Positions 15,095 to 24,596 of a DNA stretch of 64,000 bases are shown piece by piece. The DNA comes from an uncultured Coriobacteriaceae bacterium (GTDB taxonomy: Bacteria > Actinomycetota > Coriobacteriia > Coriobacteriales > Atopobiaceae): NCBI GenBank assembly GCA_902798915.1, contig CADBYM010000001.1, forward strand, positions 1 through 64,000, written 5' to 3'. The notes under the pieces were generated by a model. It searched no databases and was not told the origin of the DNA. It saw only the letters and a list, made by a program, of their open reading frames with translations. The translations under genes and the position numbers were made by a program. Position 1 is the first letter of the stretch. Every line of letters begins with the position of its first letter.

Positions 15095-15214
15095 GGTCGG
15101 ACTCCTCTCTCGGTCGATGCTCTTGAGAGCTGTGGGTTGTACGCCTGACGACAGATGTTGTCTCACCCAAGCGCTACAATCTAAACCCCAAAAGCGAAAA
15201 GTCCGGAGGAACAC

Positions 15215-17590
15215 ATGACCATAGACCTCGAGGCACTCAATCCCGCTCAGCGCGAGGCCGTCCTGTGCACGGAGGGTCCGCTGCTCGTGCTTGCGGGCGC
15301 AGGCTCGGGCAAGACGCGCGTCCTCACGCAGCGCATTGCCCACATCGTGGGGGATTGCGACGTACGTCCTTGGCACGTGCTGGCCATCACCTTCACCAAC
15401 AAGGCTGCGGCCGAGATGCGCGAGCGCATTGCACAGGCCGTGCCGGATACGCGGGGCATGTGGGTGTGCACGTTCCACGCCATGTGCGTGCGCATGCTGC
15501 GCGACGACGCGGAGCTCATCGGCTTCCGGCAGAACTTCTCCATCTATGACGACGATGACTCCAAACGCCTCGTACGCCAAATCATGGTGGACCTCGACGT
15601 GGACCAGCGGCACTTCCCGATTGCTGCCGTGCGCTCGCGCATCTCCTCGGCAAAGAACGCGCTGATCTTGCCGGACGAGATGGCAAGCCAGGCATCCGAC
15701 CCGTTTGAGCGCACCGTCGCGCGCATCTATCACGAACTGCAGCGCCGGCTCGAACGGGCGAATGCCATGGACTTCGATGACCTCCTAGTACACACCTACG
15801 AGCTGCTTGATCGCAACGAGCGCCTGTTGGAGGCGTATCAGGACCGCTTTACCTATATATGTGTGGACGAGTATCAGGACACCAACCACGTGCAGTACGC
15901 CATCACCAACCTGTTGGCACGCAAATACCAGAACCTCATGGTGGTAGGTGACGACGATCAGTCCATCTACTCGTGGCGCGGGGCCGACATCCACAACATC
16001 CTCGCCTTCGAGAAGGACTATCCTCAGGCGCGGGTGGTCAAGCTGGAGCAGAACTACCGCTCCACGGGCCACATTCTTGCGGCTGCCAATGCCGTGGTGG
16101 CCCACAACTCCAAGCGCAAGGACAAGCACCTCTTTACCGAGTCGGGAGACGGCGAGCTCATCCATGTGTTCCAAGCGTCTGACGAGCGCGACGAGGGCCG
16201 TTGGATCGGTGCCCAAATCGAGAAGCTCCACGACGGGGGCACCAGCTACGACGACGTGGCGGTCTTCTATCGCACCAACGCGCAGTCGCGCATCCTGGAA
16301 GACATGTTCCTGCGCGCGGGCGTGCCCTACAAGCTCGTTGGCGGCACGCGGTTCTTCGACCGCGCGGAGATTCGTGACGTGATGGCATACCTCAAACTGG
16401 TGCTCAACCCAGACGACGACGTAAGCGCCCATCGGATCGTCAATACGCCGCGTCGCGGCATAGGTGCCCAAAGCATTGCGAAGATCGACTCCTACGCCAT
16501 GGCCAACGGCCTCTCGTTCTTCTCTGCCGCGCAGGCGTGCGTGGCAGAGTCGGGCGTCCTGGGGGCCCGCGCGCGCAATGCGTTGGCAGAGTGGACGCAA
16601 GCCATCGAGCATGCGCGCCATTACTCGGGCGACCTCATCGACGTGGTCAAGCGCATCGTGGACGACGCGGGACTCATCCAGGCGCTTGAGGCGGAGCACA
16701 GCGTGGAGGCGGACGGTCGGGTGGAGAACATCCGCGAGTTCTTTGGCGTTGCCTCGGAGTTCGATGACTCGCACGAGGATGCTGCCAGTGCGTTGGAGAG
16801 CCTGCGCCAGCTCCGTGAGGCGGGGCGGATCCCGGGTGAGGAGCTTCCTTCCGAGGCGTCTGCCGAGCCGGCGCTTCCCCAGGTCGCTGCCGAGAAGCTT
16901 CCTGCGTTCTTGGAGTGGCTCGCCTTGCGGAGCGACTTGGACTCGCTCTCGGGTCAGACGCAGGCAATCACGATGATGACGGTGCACTCCGCGAAAGGCC
17001 TTGAGTTTCCGGTCGTGTTCGTGGCGGGGATGGAGGAGGGGCTGTTTCCGCATTCCAATGGCCATGACGAGCCTGGTCGCATGGAGGAGGAGCGTCGCCT
17101 CGCCTACGTGGCCATCACACGCGCGCAGAAGAGCCTGTACCTGACGTATGCGGTCACGCGGCACATGTATGGCTCGACTCAGGCGTATCCGCGCAGTCGC
17201 TTCGTAGGCGAGATTCCCGACGAGCACTTGGACGTTATCGGGGTTGGATCATCGGGATTCTCGGGCGTGGGCTGGGAGAAGCGTGGCGACCGCCACGGCA
17301 CCTTTGGCTCCGGTCGCGGGCGGGACGTGTACGGCGGTCAGGTCTTTGGCCAGCGTACGCGCTCGACGGGACGCAGCGCTGCCACCGAGCGAGGTGCCTC
17401 TCCCGTCACGCGACCCCGCCCAAGCAAGCCGGAGGCGTTTGCAGCGGGAGACCGCGTGTCCCACAAGACCTTCGGGCCAGGTGTGGTGCTCGCGGTTGAG
17501 GGGGACATCATCAGGGTGCGCTTCACCCGCACGGGCAACGTAAAGCAGCTCATGCGTGGATTCGCGCCCTTGGTAAAGATCGAGAGCTAG
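15215..17590 (+). CDS. pcrA: ATP-dependent DNA helicase, UvrD/PcrA
   Basis: 791 residues, a superfamily 1A 3'-5' helicase that unwinds DNA in repair and removes RecA filaments. Walker A LAGAGSGKTRVL (~residue 29), DEYQDTNHVQYA, VGDDDQSIYSWRGAD, and the late motifs VHSAKGLEFPVVF and EEERRLAYVAITRA are all intact. The C-terminus has the Tudor-like domain (GDRVSHKTFGPGVVLAV) that binds RNA polymerase in PcrA. CGGAGGAACAC precedes the ATG and a TACAAT -10 lies at 15175. Confidence 0.95.
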   Translation: MTIDLEALNPAQREAVLCTEGPLLVLAGAGSGKTRVLTQRIAHIVGDCDVRPWHVLAITFTNKAAAEMRERIAQAVPDTRGMWVCTFHAMCVRMLRDDAELIGFRQNFSIYDDDDSKRLVRQIMVDLDVDQRHFPIAAVRSRISSAKNALILPDEMASQASDPFERTVARIYHELQRRLERANAMDFDDLLVHTYELLDRNERLLEAYQDRFTYICVDEYQDTNHVQYAITNLLARKYQNLMVVGDDDQSIYSWRGADIHNILAFEKDYPQARVVKLEQNYRSTGHILAAANAVVAHNSKRKDKHLFTESGDGELIHVFQASDERDEGRWIGAQIEKLHDGGTSYDDVAVFYRTNAQSRILEDMFLRAGVPYKLVGGTRFFDRAEIRDVMAYLKLVLNPDDDVSAHRIVNTPRRGIGAQSIAKIDSYAMANGLSFFSAAQACVAESGVLGARARNALAEWTQAIEHARHYSGDLIDVVKRIVDDAGLIQALEAEHSVEADGRVENIREFFGVASEFDDSHEDAASALESLRQLREAGRIPGEELPSEASAEPALPQVAAEKLPAFLEWLALRSDLDSLSGQTQAITMMTVHSAKGLEFPVVFVAGMEEGLFPHSNGHDEPGRMEEERRLAYVAITRAQKSLYLTYAVTRHMYGSTQAYPRSRFVGEIPDEHLDVIGVGSSGFSGVGWEKRGDRHGTFGSGRGRDVYGGQVFGQRTRSTGRSAATERGASPVTRPRPSKPEAFAAGDRVSHKTFGPGVVLAVEGDIIRVRFTRTGNVKQLMRGFAPLVKIES

Positions 17591-17609
17591 GCGAGGGCGG
17601 GCATCTCAT

Positions 17610-18467
17610 CTAGGCGGGTTGGATGCCGAGGCCGACCATCTCGGGCCCTGTGTGCACGATGAGGTCGGCCGTGAGGCCCGACCGTACCACCTCGACGATG
17701 TTGCTCACCTGAGCACGTACGGCCTCCTCGAGTTCGTCAAAGAGGCTGGACGCCTCGGTGCAGCATATGCCCACGCGCACATGGTCGAACCGCTCGGCAT
17801 GCTCCTTGATTAGCTTGATTTGCGTCGCTATGGCACGCTCCCATCCCCGGGTCTTGCGGGCGACCACGTAGCGTCCCTCGTCGTCGCAGATGATGATGGG
17901 CTTGATGTTGAGGACGCTGCCCAGCCGATACGTGAGCTGGTTGATGCGGCCTCCCTTGTACAGGTAGTCGAGCGTCTTGGTGACGAAGTATACGTGGCTC
18001 TTGTTGGCGAGGTCGTTGAGACGCGCCTTGAGCTCGCCAAAGGGAATGCCCTGCTCGATCATGTCCACAGCCCGCATCACGACCATGCCCGCGACCACTC
18101 CGATGCTCTTGGTGTCGCAGACCATGAGCTCGAAGTCTTCCACCATGCGTGCCATCATGCTCACCGTCTGGTAGGTGGCAGAGAGCGTCGACGATATGGT
18201 GACAAACACCCCACGCCTGTAGCCGTCATCGCGCGCCTGCTCGATGGCGGCCTTGATCATCTGAGGGGTGGGTAGTGACGTGGTGGGAATCTCCTCCTCG
18301 AGTCGGGCGACGACCTCGGCGGTCGTGATGTCTTCTCCGCTTCGGTAGGTGGTGCCGTCCTTATAGTTGATGAGAAGGGGCACGATGCGGACGTCGTGCT
18401 CATGGGCAAAGTCAAGCGGGGTGTTGGTACCCGAATCGGTAAGTACGGCGATGCGTTGGTCGTTCAT
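17610..18467 (-). CDS. DegV family fatty-acid-binding protein (FakB-like)
   Basis: 285 residues, full DegV length. It has the family start AVLTDSGTN, TSLPTPQ, TISSTLSATYQT and the G-G-R-I segment YKGGRINQLTYRLGSVLNIK. DegV/FakB proteins bind a fatty acid and present it to the kinase FakA for phosphorylation before use in membrane lipids. FakA is not in the window. A second, more divergent DegV gene is at 40026. It converges with pcrA and is divergent from nhaA. Confidence 0.9.
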   Translation of the reverse strand: MNDQRIAVLTDSGTNTPLDFAHEHDVRIVPLLINYKDGTTYRSGEDITTAEVVARLEEEIPTTSLPTPQMIKAAIEQARDDGYRRGVFVTISSTLSATYQTVSMMARMVEDFELMVCDTKSIGVVAGMVVMRAVDMIEQGIPFGELKARLNDLANKSHVYFVTKTLDYLYKGGRINQLTYRLGSVLNIKPIIICDDEGRYVVARKTRGWERAIATQIKLIKEHAERFDHVRVGICCTEASSLFDELEEAVRAQVSNIVEVVRSGLTADLIVHTGPEMVGLGIQPA

Positions 18468-18570
18468 GGCTCCCCCTATCCCGCGCGTGGTTCCAGTTGC
18501 TCAATTCAAATGCTTGGTGAGAATATAGCACTTGCGGTACGATAGTGGTTCCCGAGTAGATTGGCGAGAC

Positions 18571-20040
18571 ATGCTCAATAAAACCAAGCAACACCACTCA
18601 CTGTTCGGTCCGGATCCAGAGGAGCTCGAGGTGCCCGACGTCTCCGAGCTTGAGGCAAACGACACGACGGGCATGCGGCTCTTCATCTTTGACGAACCTG
18701 CGGTCATCCGTCGCCTGGAGCAGCGCTCCTTCTTCGAGGACGTCACCTCCAACGGTACGATTGCGGCGGCCTTCATGGTGCTCGCGGCGATACTCGCCGT
18801 AATCGTGGCGAACTCCCCGGCATACGAAGTGGTGGAGCACATATTCGAGGCAGAGATCAGCTTCAATCTGGGCTTGTTCTCGTGGGGCATCACGTTCGAG
18901 GGCTTTGTCAACGACGGCCTCATGGCAGTCTTCTTCCTGCTCGTGGGCATAGAGCTCAAGTACGAGATGAAGGTGGGACAGCTGAGGAGGCCGCGGCAGG
19001 CCGCTCTGCCCATGTTGGCGGCGGTCGGCGGCGTCGCGGTGCCGGCACTTATCTTCATCTTGCTCAATTCAGGTGAGACGAGCAGCGGGTGGGCGATACC
19101 CATCGCCACCGACATTGCCTTCGCCTTGGGCGTCATGTCGCTCCTTGGCAACCACATTGCGCCCGAGACCAAGGTGTTCTTCCAGACGCTTGCCATTGCC
19201 GACGACATTCTGGCCATCGTGGTGCTTGCGCTGTTCTATGGCCAGACGCCCAATATCGCCTGGTGCGGAGCGTCGCTCGCGGTGATCGTGGTGCTCGCCA
19301 TGATCAACGGTGCGCACATGTACTCGCTCAAGCCGTATGCCATCGCCGGGGTCGCGCTCTGGGTGTGCATGTACAACAGCGGCATCCATGCGACCCTCGC
19401 CGGCGTCATTCTGGCATTCTTCCTGCCTGCGCAAACTGAAATCCGCCTCTCGGCGTTGCACGATTGGCTGGACGTGTGGGCGAGCGAGCTGGACGACACC
19501 TACGACGACGATGCTCACGTGCTCGGCCAGCACGACTTCACCGATGATGCCAACATCGTGGAGCGTGTCATGCACCACGTGACGCCACCGCTGCAACGCG
19601 CCGAGCGCGACATCGCCGTGTTGGTCAACTTTGTCATCCTGCCGCTCTTTGCCTTCATCAACGCGCAGGTGCGTCTTGTGGGTGTAGACATGGGCACCAT
19701 TTTGGGCAACAGCGTCACCCAGGGAGCATTCCTGGGTGCCGTGCTCGGCAAGCCGTTGGGAATCATCTCCGTCACGTTCCTGCTTGTGCGCATCGGCTTT
19801 GCCAGGTTGCCGCGTCACGTGGATTGGATGCAAGTCACGGCAGTGGGGATCATGGGCGGCTTGGGCTTCACCATGTCAATCCTCATCGCCGGCCTCGCCT
19901 TCCCCGACCCCCTGCTTGTGATGGCGGCCAAGTGCGCCATCCTCGCGGGCTCCGTGGCATCTGCCACGCTTGGCATCGTATACGTGAACGTCGCCTGCTG
20001 GTTGCGCGACGTGCGCTCGGGCAGCCCGTCAGCCACATAG
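18571..20040 (+). CDS. nhaA: Na+/H+ antiporter NhaA
   Basis: 489 residues against ~390 in E. coli. The core membrane segments carry GIELKYEMKVGQLRRP, GWAIPIATDIAFALGVMSLLGN and the ion-binding Asp pair in IADDILAIVVLALFY. The extra length is a ~60-residue hydrophilic N-terminal extension and an acidic insertion (LDDTYDDDAHVLGQHDF) before the last helices. It exchanges cytoplasmic Na+ for H+. The ribosome site before ATG 18571 is weak (GGCGAG), so a TTG start at 18532 is possible. A weak promoter (TTGGTG at 18514, TACGAT at 18538) fits. Confidence 0.93.
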   Translation: MLNKTKQHHSLFGPDPEELEVPDVSELEANDTTGMRLFIFDEPAVIRRLEQRSFFEDVTSNGTIAAAFMVLAAILAVIVANSPAYEVVEHIFEAEISFNLGLFSWGITFEGFVNDGLMAVFFLLVGIELKYEMKVGQLRRPRQAALPMLAAVGGVAVPALIFILLNSGETSSGWAIPIATDIAFALGVMSLLGNHIAPETKVFFQTLAIADDILAIVVLALFYGQTPNIAWCGASLAVIVVLAMINGAHMYSLKPYAIAGVALWVCMYNSGIHATLAGVILAFFLPAQTEIRLSALHDWLDVWASELDDTYDDDAHVLGQHDFTDDANIVERVMHHVTPPLQRAERDIAVLVNFVILPLFAFINAQVRLVGVDMGTILGNSVTQGAFLGAVLGKPLGIISVTFLLVRIGFARLPRHVDWMQVTAVGIMGGLGFTMSILIAGLAFPDPLLVMAAKCAILAGSVASATLGIVYVNVACWLRDVRSGSPSAT

Positions 20041-20066
20041 GCCGATGTCACGCGAAAGGAGCCGCC

Positions 20067-20327
20067 ATGATTTCTCCCTCAAGACCTGCGGACGAGTTCG
20101 GCGAGCTGCAAGGGCTTGTCGATGACCTGTATCGTGATGATCCCACGGCCGTCATCGCGCGCATGGACGTGCTCGTGCGTGCCGAGGTGAACGACCTCTC
20201 CGAAGACCTCATCGAGGTAGTTGAGCTGCTGCCTGCGGGAAGGTACAAGCGGGTTCGACTGTGCGACCAGCTCAACTCCATCATCACCGCGCATGGGTGG
20301 GCGTACCTGTACGGCACCGTCGAGTAA
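20067..20327 (+). CDS. Conserved small protein of unknown function
   Basis: 86 residues, starting MISPSRPADEFGELQGLVDD and ending HGWAYLYGTVE. AAAGGAG sits 6 nt before the ATG and the gene begins 26 nt after nhaA on the same strand. Composition is soluble and helical, with no Cys, signal or membrane segment. I do not recognise a family. The regular codon use and strong ribosome site argue that it is real. Its place after nhaA suggests co-transcription. Confidence 0.75.
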   Translation: MISPSRPADEFGELQGLVDDLYRDDPTAVIARMDVLVRAEVNDLSEDLIEVVELLPAGRYKRVRLCDQLNSIITAHGWAYLYGTVE

Positions 20328-20393
20328 GGTTGATTGACGCACATGCTGCAGTCCCGGGCGGGAACTGCGGAATGGGAACTGCCGCGGGAACGC

Positions 20394-20399
20394 TATACT
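20394..20399 (+). promoter_or_regulatory. Probable -10 element of the aminotransferase gene
   Basis: TATACT lies 34 nt before ATG 20434. A convincing -35 is not visible; the upstream sequence is G+C-rich with GGGAACTGC repeats. Confidence 0.4.
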
Positions 20400-20433
20400 G
20401 TGGGAGTTTCGACCACACACAAGGAGGCATGCG

Positions 20434-21717
20434 ATGCCAAACGCGTACCAGCAGATGTCAACCGCCGACCTCGATGCCGCCATCGCGGCGCTCGAGGCCC
20501 AGACCGACCGTATCCGTGCGATGGGCCTCAAGCTCGACATGGCTCGGGGCAAGCCCAGCGTCGAGCAGACCGACCTCTCGCGTCCCATGCTGGACGTGCT
20601 CACGAGCGATTCGGAACTCGTGGACGAGGGCGCTCCCGCAGACAACTACGGCATTCCGGACGGCCTTCCCTCGGCGCGTCGCCTTGCGGCAGATCTGCTG
20701 GGCGTCGACGCTCGCAACGTGCTCGTCTGCGGCTCCTCGAGCCTTAACCTCATGCATGACGTGGTGGTGAACGCCTACACCAAGGGTATCGGTGGCAACG
20801 CCCCGTGGTGCGCGCAGGGAGAGGTCAAGTTCCTCTGCCCGAGTCCTGGCTACGACCGCCACTTTGCCGTCACCGAGCGCTACGGCATCGTGAACATTCC
20901 CATCGCCATGACCGCCGACGGTCCCGACATGGACGAGGTCGAGCGACTGGTGAGTTGCGACCCGCAGGTCAAGGGCATGTGGTGCGTGCCCAAGTATGCC
21001 AACCCCACGGGCATCACCTACTCCGATGACGTGGTGCGCCGCATCGCCGCGCTCGAGCCTGCGGCACCCGACTTCCGCGTCTACTGGGACAACGCCTACA
21101 TCGTGCATGACCTCTATGACGAAGGTGACCGTCTGCTCAACATCTTCGACGCGCTCGCGGAGGCCGGGCGCGAGAACCTCGTGTACGAGTTCGCCTCCAC
21201 GGCCAAGGTCACGTTCCCGAGCTCGGGCATGGCCTTCATGACGGCGAGTCCTGCCGACATCGCCGAGATTCGTGCGGCATTCGCGATTGAGCGCGTGAGT
21301 CCCGAGAAGCTCTCGCAACTTGCGCACGTGCGGTTCCTACGTGACGCCGAGGGCGTTCGTGCGCATATGGCACGCCACGCGGAGATTCTCCGTCCACGCT
21401 TCGAACTCGTGCAGGAGCGACTTGAGGCTGGATTGGGCGACCTGGCCGTTGCGACGTGGACGCATCCGCGTGGCGGCTACTTCGTCTCGTTCGACGGGCC
21501 TGAGGGATCGGCGAAGGCTACGGTCGCATTGATGGCGGAGCTTGGCGTCACGCTCACCGGTGCGGGCGCGACTTGGCCCTACGGCAAGGATCCGCGCGAC
21601 ACCAACATCCGCATCGCCCCAACCTTCCCTTCGCTCGCGGACCTCGGCTCGGCGCTTGACGTCTTCGTCGTCGCCGTCAAGCTCGTCGCAGCCCGTCTCG
21701 CACGAGCCGAACGATAG
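20434..21717 (+). CDS. PLP-dependent aspartate aminotransferase, class Ic (MocR-like fold, PF12897 type)
   Basis: 427 residues. The start MGLKLDMARGKPSVEQTDLS is the marker of the class Ic aspartate aminotransferases described in actinobacteria. VPKYANPTGITYS, the Asp/Tyr in YWDNAYIVHDLY and the PLP lysine Lys258 in FASTAKVTFPSSG follow in order, with DTNIRIAPTFP near the end. It should transfer amino groups between aspartate/glutamate and oxo acids. AAGGAGG precedes the ATG. It appears monocistronic. Confidence 0.9.
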   Translation: MPNAYQQMSTADLDAAIAALEAQTDRIRAMGLKLDMARGKPSVEQTDLSRPMLDVLTSDSELVDEGAPADNYGIPDGLPSARRLAADLLGVDARNVLVCGSSSLNLMHDVVVNAYTKGIGGNAPWCAQGEVKFLCPSPGYDRHFAVTERYGIVNIPIAMTADGPDMDEVERLVSCDPQVKGMWCVPKYANPTGITYSDDVVRRIAALEPAAPDFRVYWDNAYIVHDLYDEGDRLLNIFDALAEAGRENLVYEFASTAKVTFPSSGMAFMTASPADIAEIRAAFAIERVSPEKLSQLAHVRFLRDAEGVRAHMARHAEILRPRFELVQERLEAGLGDLAVATWTHPRGGYFVSFDGPEGSAKATVALMAELGVTLTGAGATWPYGKDPRDTNIRIAPTFPSLADLGSALDVFVVAVKLVAARLARAER

Positions 21718-21888
21718 GGGAGTGAGACTGCAGTCTTGCGGCAGAATTATGTAGAATGCGCAAGCGTCTGTGGATGTTCCTTGACGAATGCCGTCATGGG
21801 GGCATATTTCTAAAACTTACGTCTGGAATCTGGAACAGCAATCGAACGATTGGCCGTCGATGGCGGCACTATGGGAGGCAGGAAGATC

Positions 21889-22755
21889 ATGGCACAGAAG
21901 CCTAAGGAGAAGGAGCTCGGCGGAGCTCGCAAGATGTCTCGTGGCACAAAGATCGTCATCGGCGTGTTCGCCGTCATCATGGCGCTCTCCATGATGCTTC
22001 CGTCACTCTCGGCAATCTTTGCCGGGGACTCTGCCAAGGAGGAGGCTGCCGAGCAGTCGGAAGGCTCGTCCGACGAGGCAGAGAAGAAGGACGAGAAGGA
22101 TCAGAAGGAGTCCAAGGACGAGAAGGTCGTCGGCGAGGACGGCATCCCCGACAACGAATCGCTCAAGTCCCTTGCCGAGACCAACGTCGAGAAGGTCAAG
22201 AAGTACAAGGCGCGCCTCGATGAGGACGAGAACAACTTGGCCGCGCTGCTCAACTTGGGCCAGGTCTACATGGAGTGGGGCTACTCCGCCAAGAACAGCG
22301 CGTCGACCGACAAGGAGACCGCTTACACAAAGGATCTGCTGAATGCGGGAATTGAGTACTTTGATCGCTATCTGAAGCTCAACGACTCCGCAACGGTAAA
22401 GATTGACCGTGCCCTCGCGCAATACTATGCCGGCGACACCGAGGATGCGATCAAGGCGCTCGAGAAGGTCACCGAGGAGTATCCGGAGAACCCGCTCGCC
22501 CAAGCGCAGCTCGGCTACCTGTATGAGTCGCAATACAACACCGAGAAGGCCAGCGATGCCTACCGCAAGGCCGCCGAGCTCGACGAGGACGAACGCTACG
22601 GTGTGAAGAGCTATGCCAACGGTCGTCTCATCTCGCTCAATTCCAAGGTCGATTCGATTGGTGACGCCGGTGATGCCAGCATCGAGAGCTCCTCTGACGA
22701 GGGGCAGTCCGAGTTGCTGGAGAAGCTCAAGGGCGGCTCGAACGTCGGTTTTTAG
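21889..22755 (+). CDS. Membrane-anchored TPR protein
   Basis: 288 residues. One membrane helix (KIVIGVFAVIMALSMMLP, ~residues 21-45) follows a short basic cytoplasmic segment; then a highly charged Glu/Lys/Asp linker, then tetratricopeptide repeats (NLAALLNLGQVYMEWGYS, AIKALEKVTEEYPENPLAQA, QLGYLYESQYNTEKASDAYR). It likely scaffolds other envelope proteins. AGGAAG lies 6 nt before ATG 21889. It is the first gene of a close run with the STAS and Tat genes (24 and 14 nt gaps). Confidence 0.82.
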   Translation: MAQKPKEKELGGARKMSRGTKIVIGVFAVIMALSMMLPSLSAIFAGDSAKEEAAEQSEGSSDEAEKKDEKDQKESKDEKVVGEDGIPDNESLKSLAETNVEKVKKYKARLDEDENNLAALLNLGQVYMEWGYSAKNSASTDKETAYTKDLLNAGIEYFDRYLKLNDSATVKIDRALAQYYAGDTEDAIKALEKVTEEYPENPLAQAQLGYLYESQYNTEKASDAYRKAAELDEDERYGVKSYANGRLISLNSKVDSIGDAGDASIESSSDEGQSELLEKLKGGSNVGF

Positions 22756-22779
22756 AAGAGCTCTCGAAAGGACGGAGCC

Positions 22780-23091
22780 ATGTCGTTGGTTGTATCTCCA
22801 AACAGGTCGGGCGACGCCTGCGTCGTGAAGGTTGCGGGCGAGGTCGACGTCTCGAACGCCGACGAGCTTCGCTCGGCACTCGACGCGGAGCTTGCCTCGG
22901 GCGTCTCTGCGATGGAAGTGGATTTGAGCGAGGTGCCTTACATCGACTCCACGGGCATCGGCGTGCTCGTGGGCGTCGCCCGCCGTGCCGCCGACGCATC
23001 AGTCGCCCTGCGCGTGGCGAATCCTCAGCGTAACGTGGCACGCGTCCTCTCGCTGCTCGGCGTCGGTGACGAACTGGGCGTGAGTCTGTAG
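22780..23091 (+). CDS. STAS-domain anti-sigma factor antagonist
   Basis: 103 residues, one STAS domain. The phosphorylatable Ser57 lies in VPYIDSTGIGVLVGVARRA, as in SpoIIAA/RsbV proteins that bind anti-sigma factor kinases when unphosphorylated. No partner kinase or phosphatase is next to it. The position between a TPR membrane protein and tatA is unusual and may point to a structural or signalling link to the envelope. Confidence 0.9.
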   Translation: MSLVVSPNRSGDACVVKVAGEVDVSNADELRSALDAELASGVSAMEVDLSEVPYIDSTGIGVLVGVARRAADASVALRVANPQRNVARVLSLLGVGDELGVSL

Positions 23092-23105
23092 GGAGGTCGT
23101 GGCGC

Positions 23106-23678
23106 GTGTTTGGCATTGGGGAGACCGAGCTCGTCATCATCGTGGTCTTTGCGTTCATGCTCTTTGGGCCCGACAAGCTGCCGGGTATGGGAAGAACGCT
23201 GGGACGCGTGCTCAGACAGTTCCGCGAGGCGTCGGACGGCTTTACGGAGGTCGTGCAGACCAACATCATGGATCCCGCCTCGGAGGAACTTGAGAAGTCA
23301 CCCAAGCAGCGCAGGCGCGAGGCAGCTGAGCGCGCGGGCGAGGATGCGGACGTTGAGGCACCTGCAGACACGATGGGTGCGGAGGATGCTCCTGCCGCTC
23401 CCGCGCGTCGCGAGACCTTCGCAGAGCGCAAGGCGCGCCTTGCCGCCGAGCGTGCGGCACGCGAGCAAGAGGCAGCTGCGGCAGAGGATGCGTCCAAGCC
23501 GGAGGCGGATGTGCCCATGGACGAAGAGTCGCCTGCGACCCCAGCCCGCACGAGTGCCGTTGACCTCTACGCAACCAGGCAGCACAGCTCTCGCTTTACC
23601 GCGCGCGACGAGGCCGAGGAAAGCGACGAGGCGCAGGAGTCGACTAGCGGAGAGGAGGACGGGAGCGTGGAGGACTAG
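23106..23678 (+). CDS. Twin-arginine translocase subunit TatA/TatB
   Basis: 190 residues. A single N-terminal membrane helix with the FG hinge (GETELVIIVVFAFMLFGPDK) is followed by an amphipathic helix (MGRTLGRVLRQFREASDGF) and a long charged Ala/Glu/Arg tail. It forms the pore-making part of the Tat system for folded proteins. TatA-versus-TatB is not decidable; the long tail leans to TatB. GTG 23106 is preceded by GGGAGG. tatC follows after 21 nt. Confidence 0.88.
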   Translation: MFGIGETELVIIVVFAFMLFGPDKLPGMGRTLGRVLRQFREASDGFTEVVQTNIMDPASEELEKSPKQRRREAAERAGEDADVEAPADTMGAEDAPAAPARRETFAERKARLAAERAAREQEAAAAEDASKPEADVPMDEESPATPARTSAVDLYATRQHSSRFTARDEAEESDEAQESTSGEEDGSVED

Positions 23679-23699
23679 CGTCTCCGCTTCCAACTTGTC

Positions 23700-24500
23700 A
23701 TGCCCATCGGACCAGCCCGCATGCCCCTGTTCGACCATCTGGCCGAGCTTCGTCGACGTGTGACCATCGTTGTGGTGTCCGTCATCTGCGCGGCCCTTGT
23801 CGTGTACATGGCCACGCCGACGCTCATCCAAATCATGATGGAGCCCATCTATGAGGTGCTGCCCAACGGTGCCGAGGACCTTACGGTGCTGTCGGCGCTC
23901 GGCGGCTTCACCATCCGCTTCAAGATAGCACTCTTCTTTGGCGCCATCATGTGCACGCCGGTCATCTTGTGGCAAGTGCTCGGCTTCTTTCTGCCGGCGC
24001 TCAACGAGAAGGAGCGCAGGTGGGTGGTGCCGACCATCGCAGCCATGGTTGCGCTGTTCTATCTTGGCATGATCTTCTGCTACTTCGTGATTCAGCGGAC
24101 TGCCTTCGGCTGGCTCATCGAGCAGAGCAGCGAGTTCGCACGTGTCCTGCTCAATGCGGAGGACTACCTCTCCATCGAGCTTTTGCTTGAGGTGGGCTTT
24201 GGCATTGCGTTCCAGCTTCCGCTGATCATCTTCTATCTGTCCATCCTGCACGTGGTACCCTATCGTACGTTCCGCGGGCAATGGCGGTACGTGTACGTTG
24301 GCCTCCTTGCGCTGTGCGCCGTGGTCACTCCGGATGCGTCACCCATCACTATGTTGCTCATGTATGCTGTGATGCTCGCTCTCTATGAGGTTTCGCTCGC
24401 GGTGGCGCGACGGGTGATCGTGCTGCGTGACGGCAAGCAAGCCTTGTATTGGTCACGCGAGGAGTATGCGGAGCATGAGCTCGACAAGGAAGCTGCCTAG
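23700..24500 (+). CDS. tatC: Sec-independent protein translocase TatC
   Basis: 266 residues with six predicted membrane helices. The receptor motif is MPLFDHLAELRRRV at the N-terminus, then FGAIMCTPVILWQVLGFFLP and the late PDASPITMLLMY. TatC binds twin-arginine signal peptides. No good ribosome site precedes ATG 23700 or the next ATG (23721), so translation may be coupled to tatA. It completes a minimal two-gene Tat system. Confidence 0.95.
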   Translation: MPIGPARMPLFDHLAELRRRVTIVVVSVICAALVVYMATPTLIQIMMEPIYEVLPNGAEDLTVLSALGGFTIRFKIALFFGAIMCTPVILWQVLGFFLPALNEKERRWVVPTIAAMVALFYLGMIFCYFVIQRTAFGWLIEQSSEFARVLLNAEDYLSIELLLEVGFGIAFQLPLIIFYLSILHVVPYRTFRGQWRYVYVGLLALCAVVTPDASPITMLLMYAVMLALYEVSLAVARRVIVLRDGKQALYWSREEYAEHELDKEAA

Positions 24501-24596
24501 TCCCAAGGTGGGGGGTTGCTCCCGAGGGGGGGATGACTCTTCGGGCGCCGATGCCTCGCGCCGCCATCGCGTCTTTATCGTAATGAGGAGGCTTTT

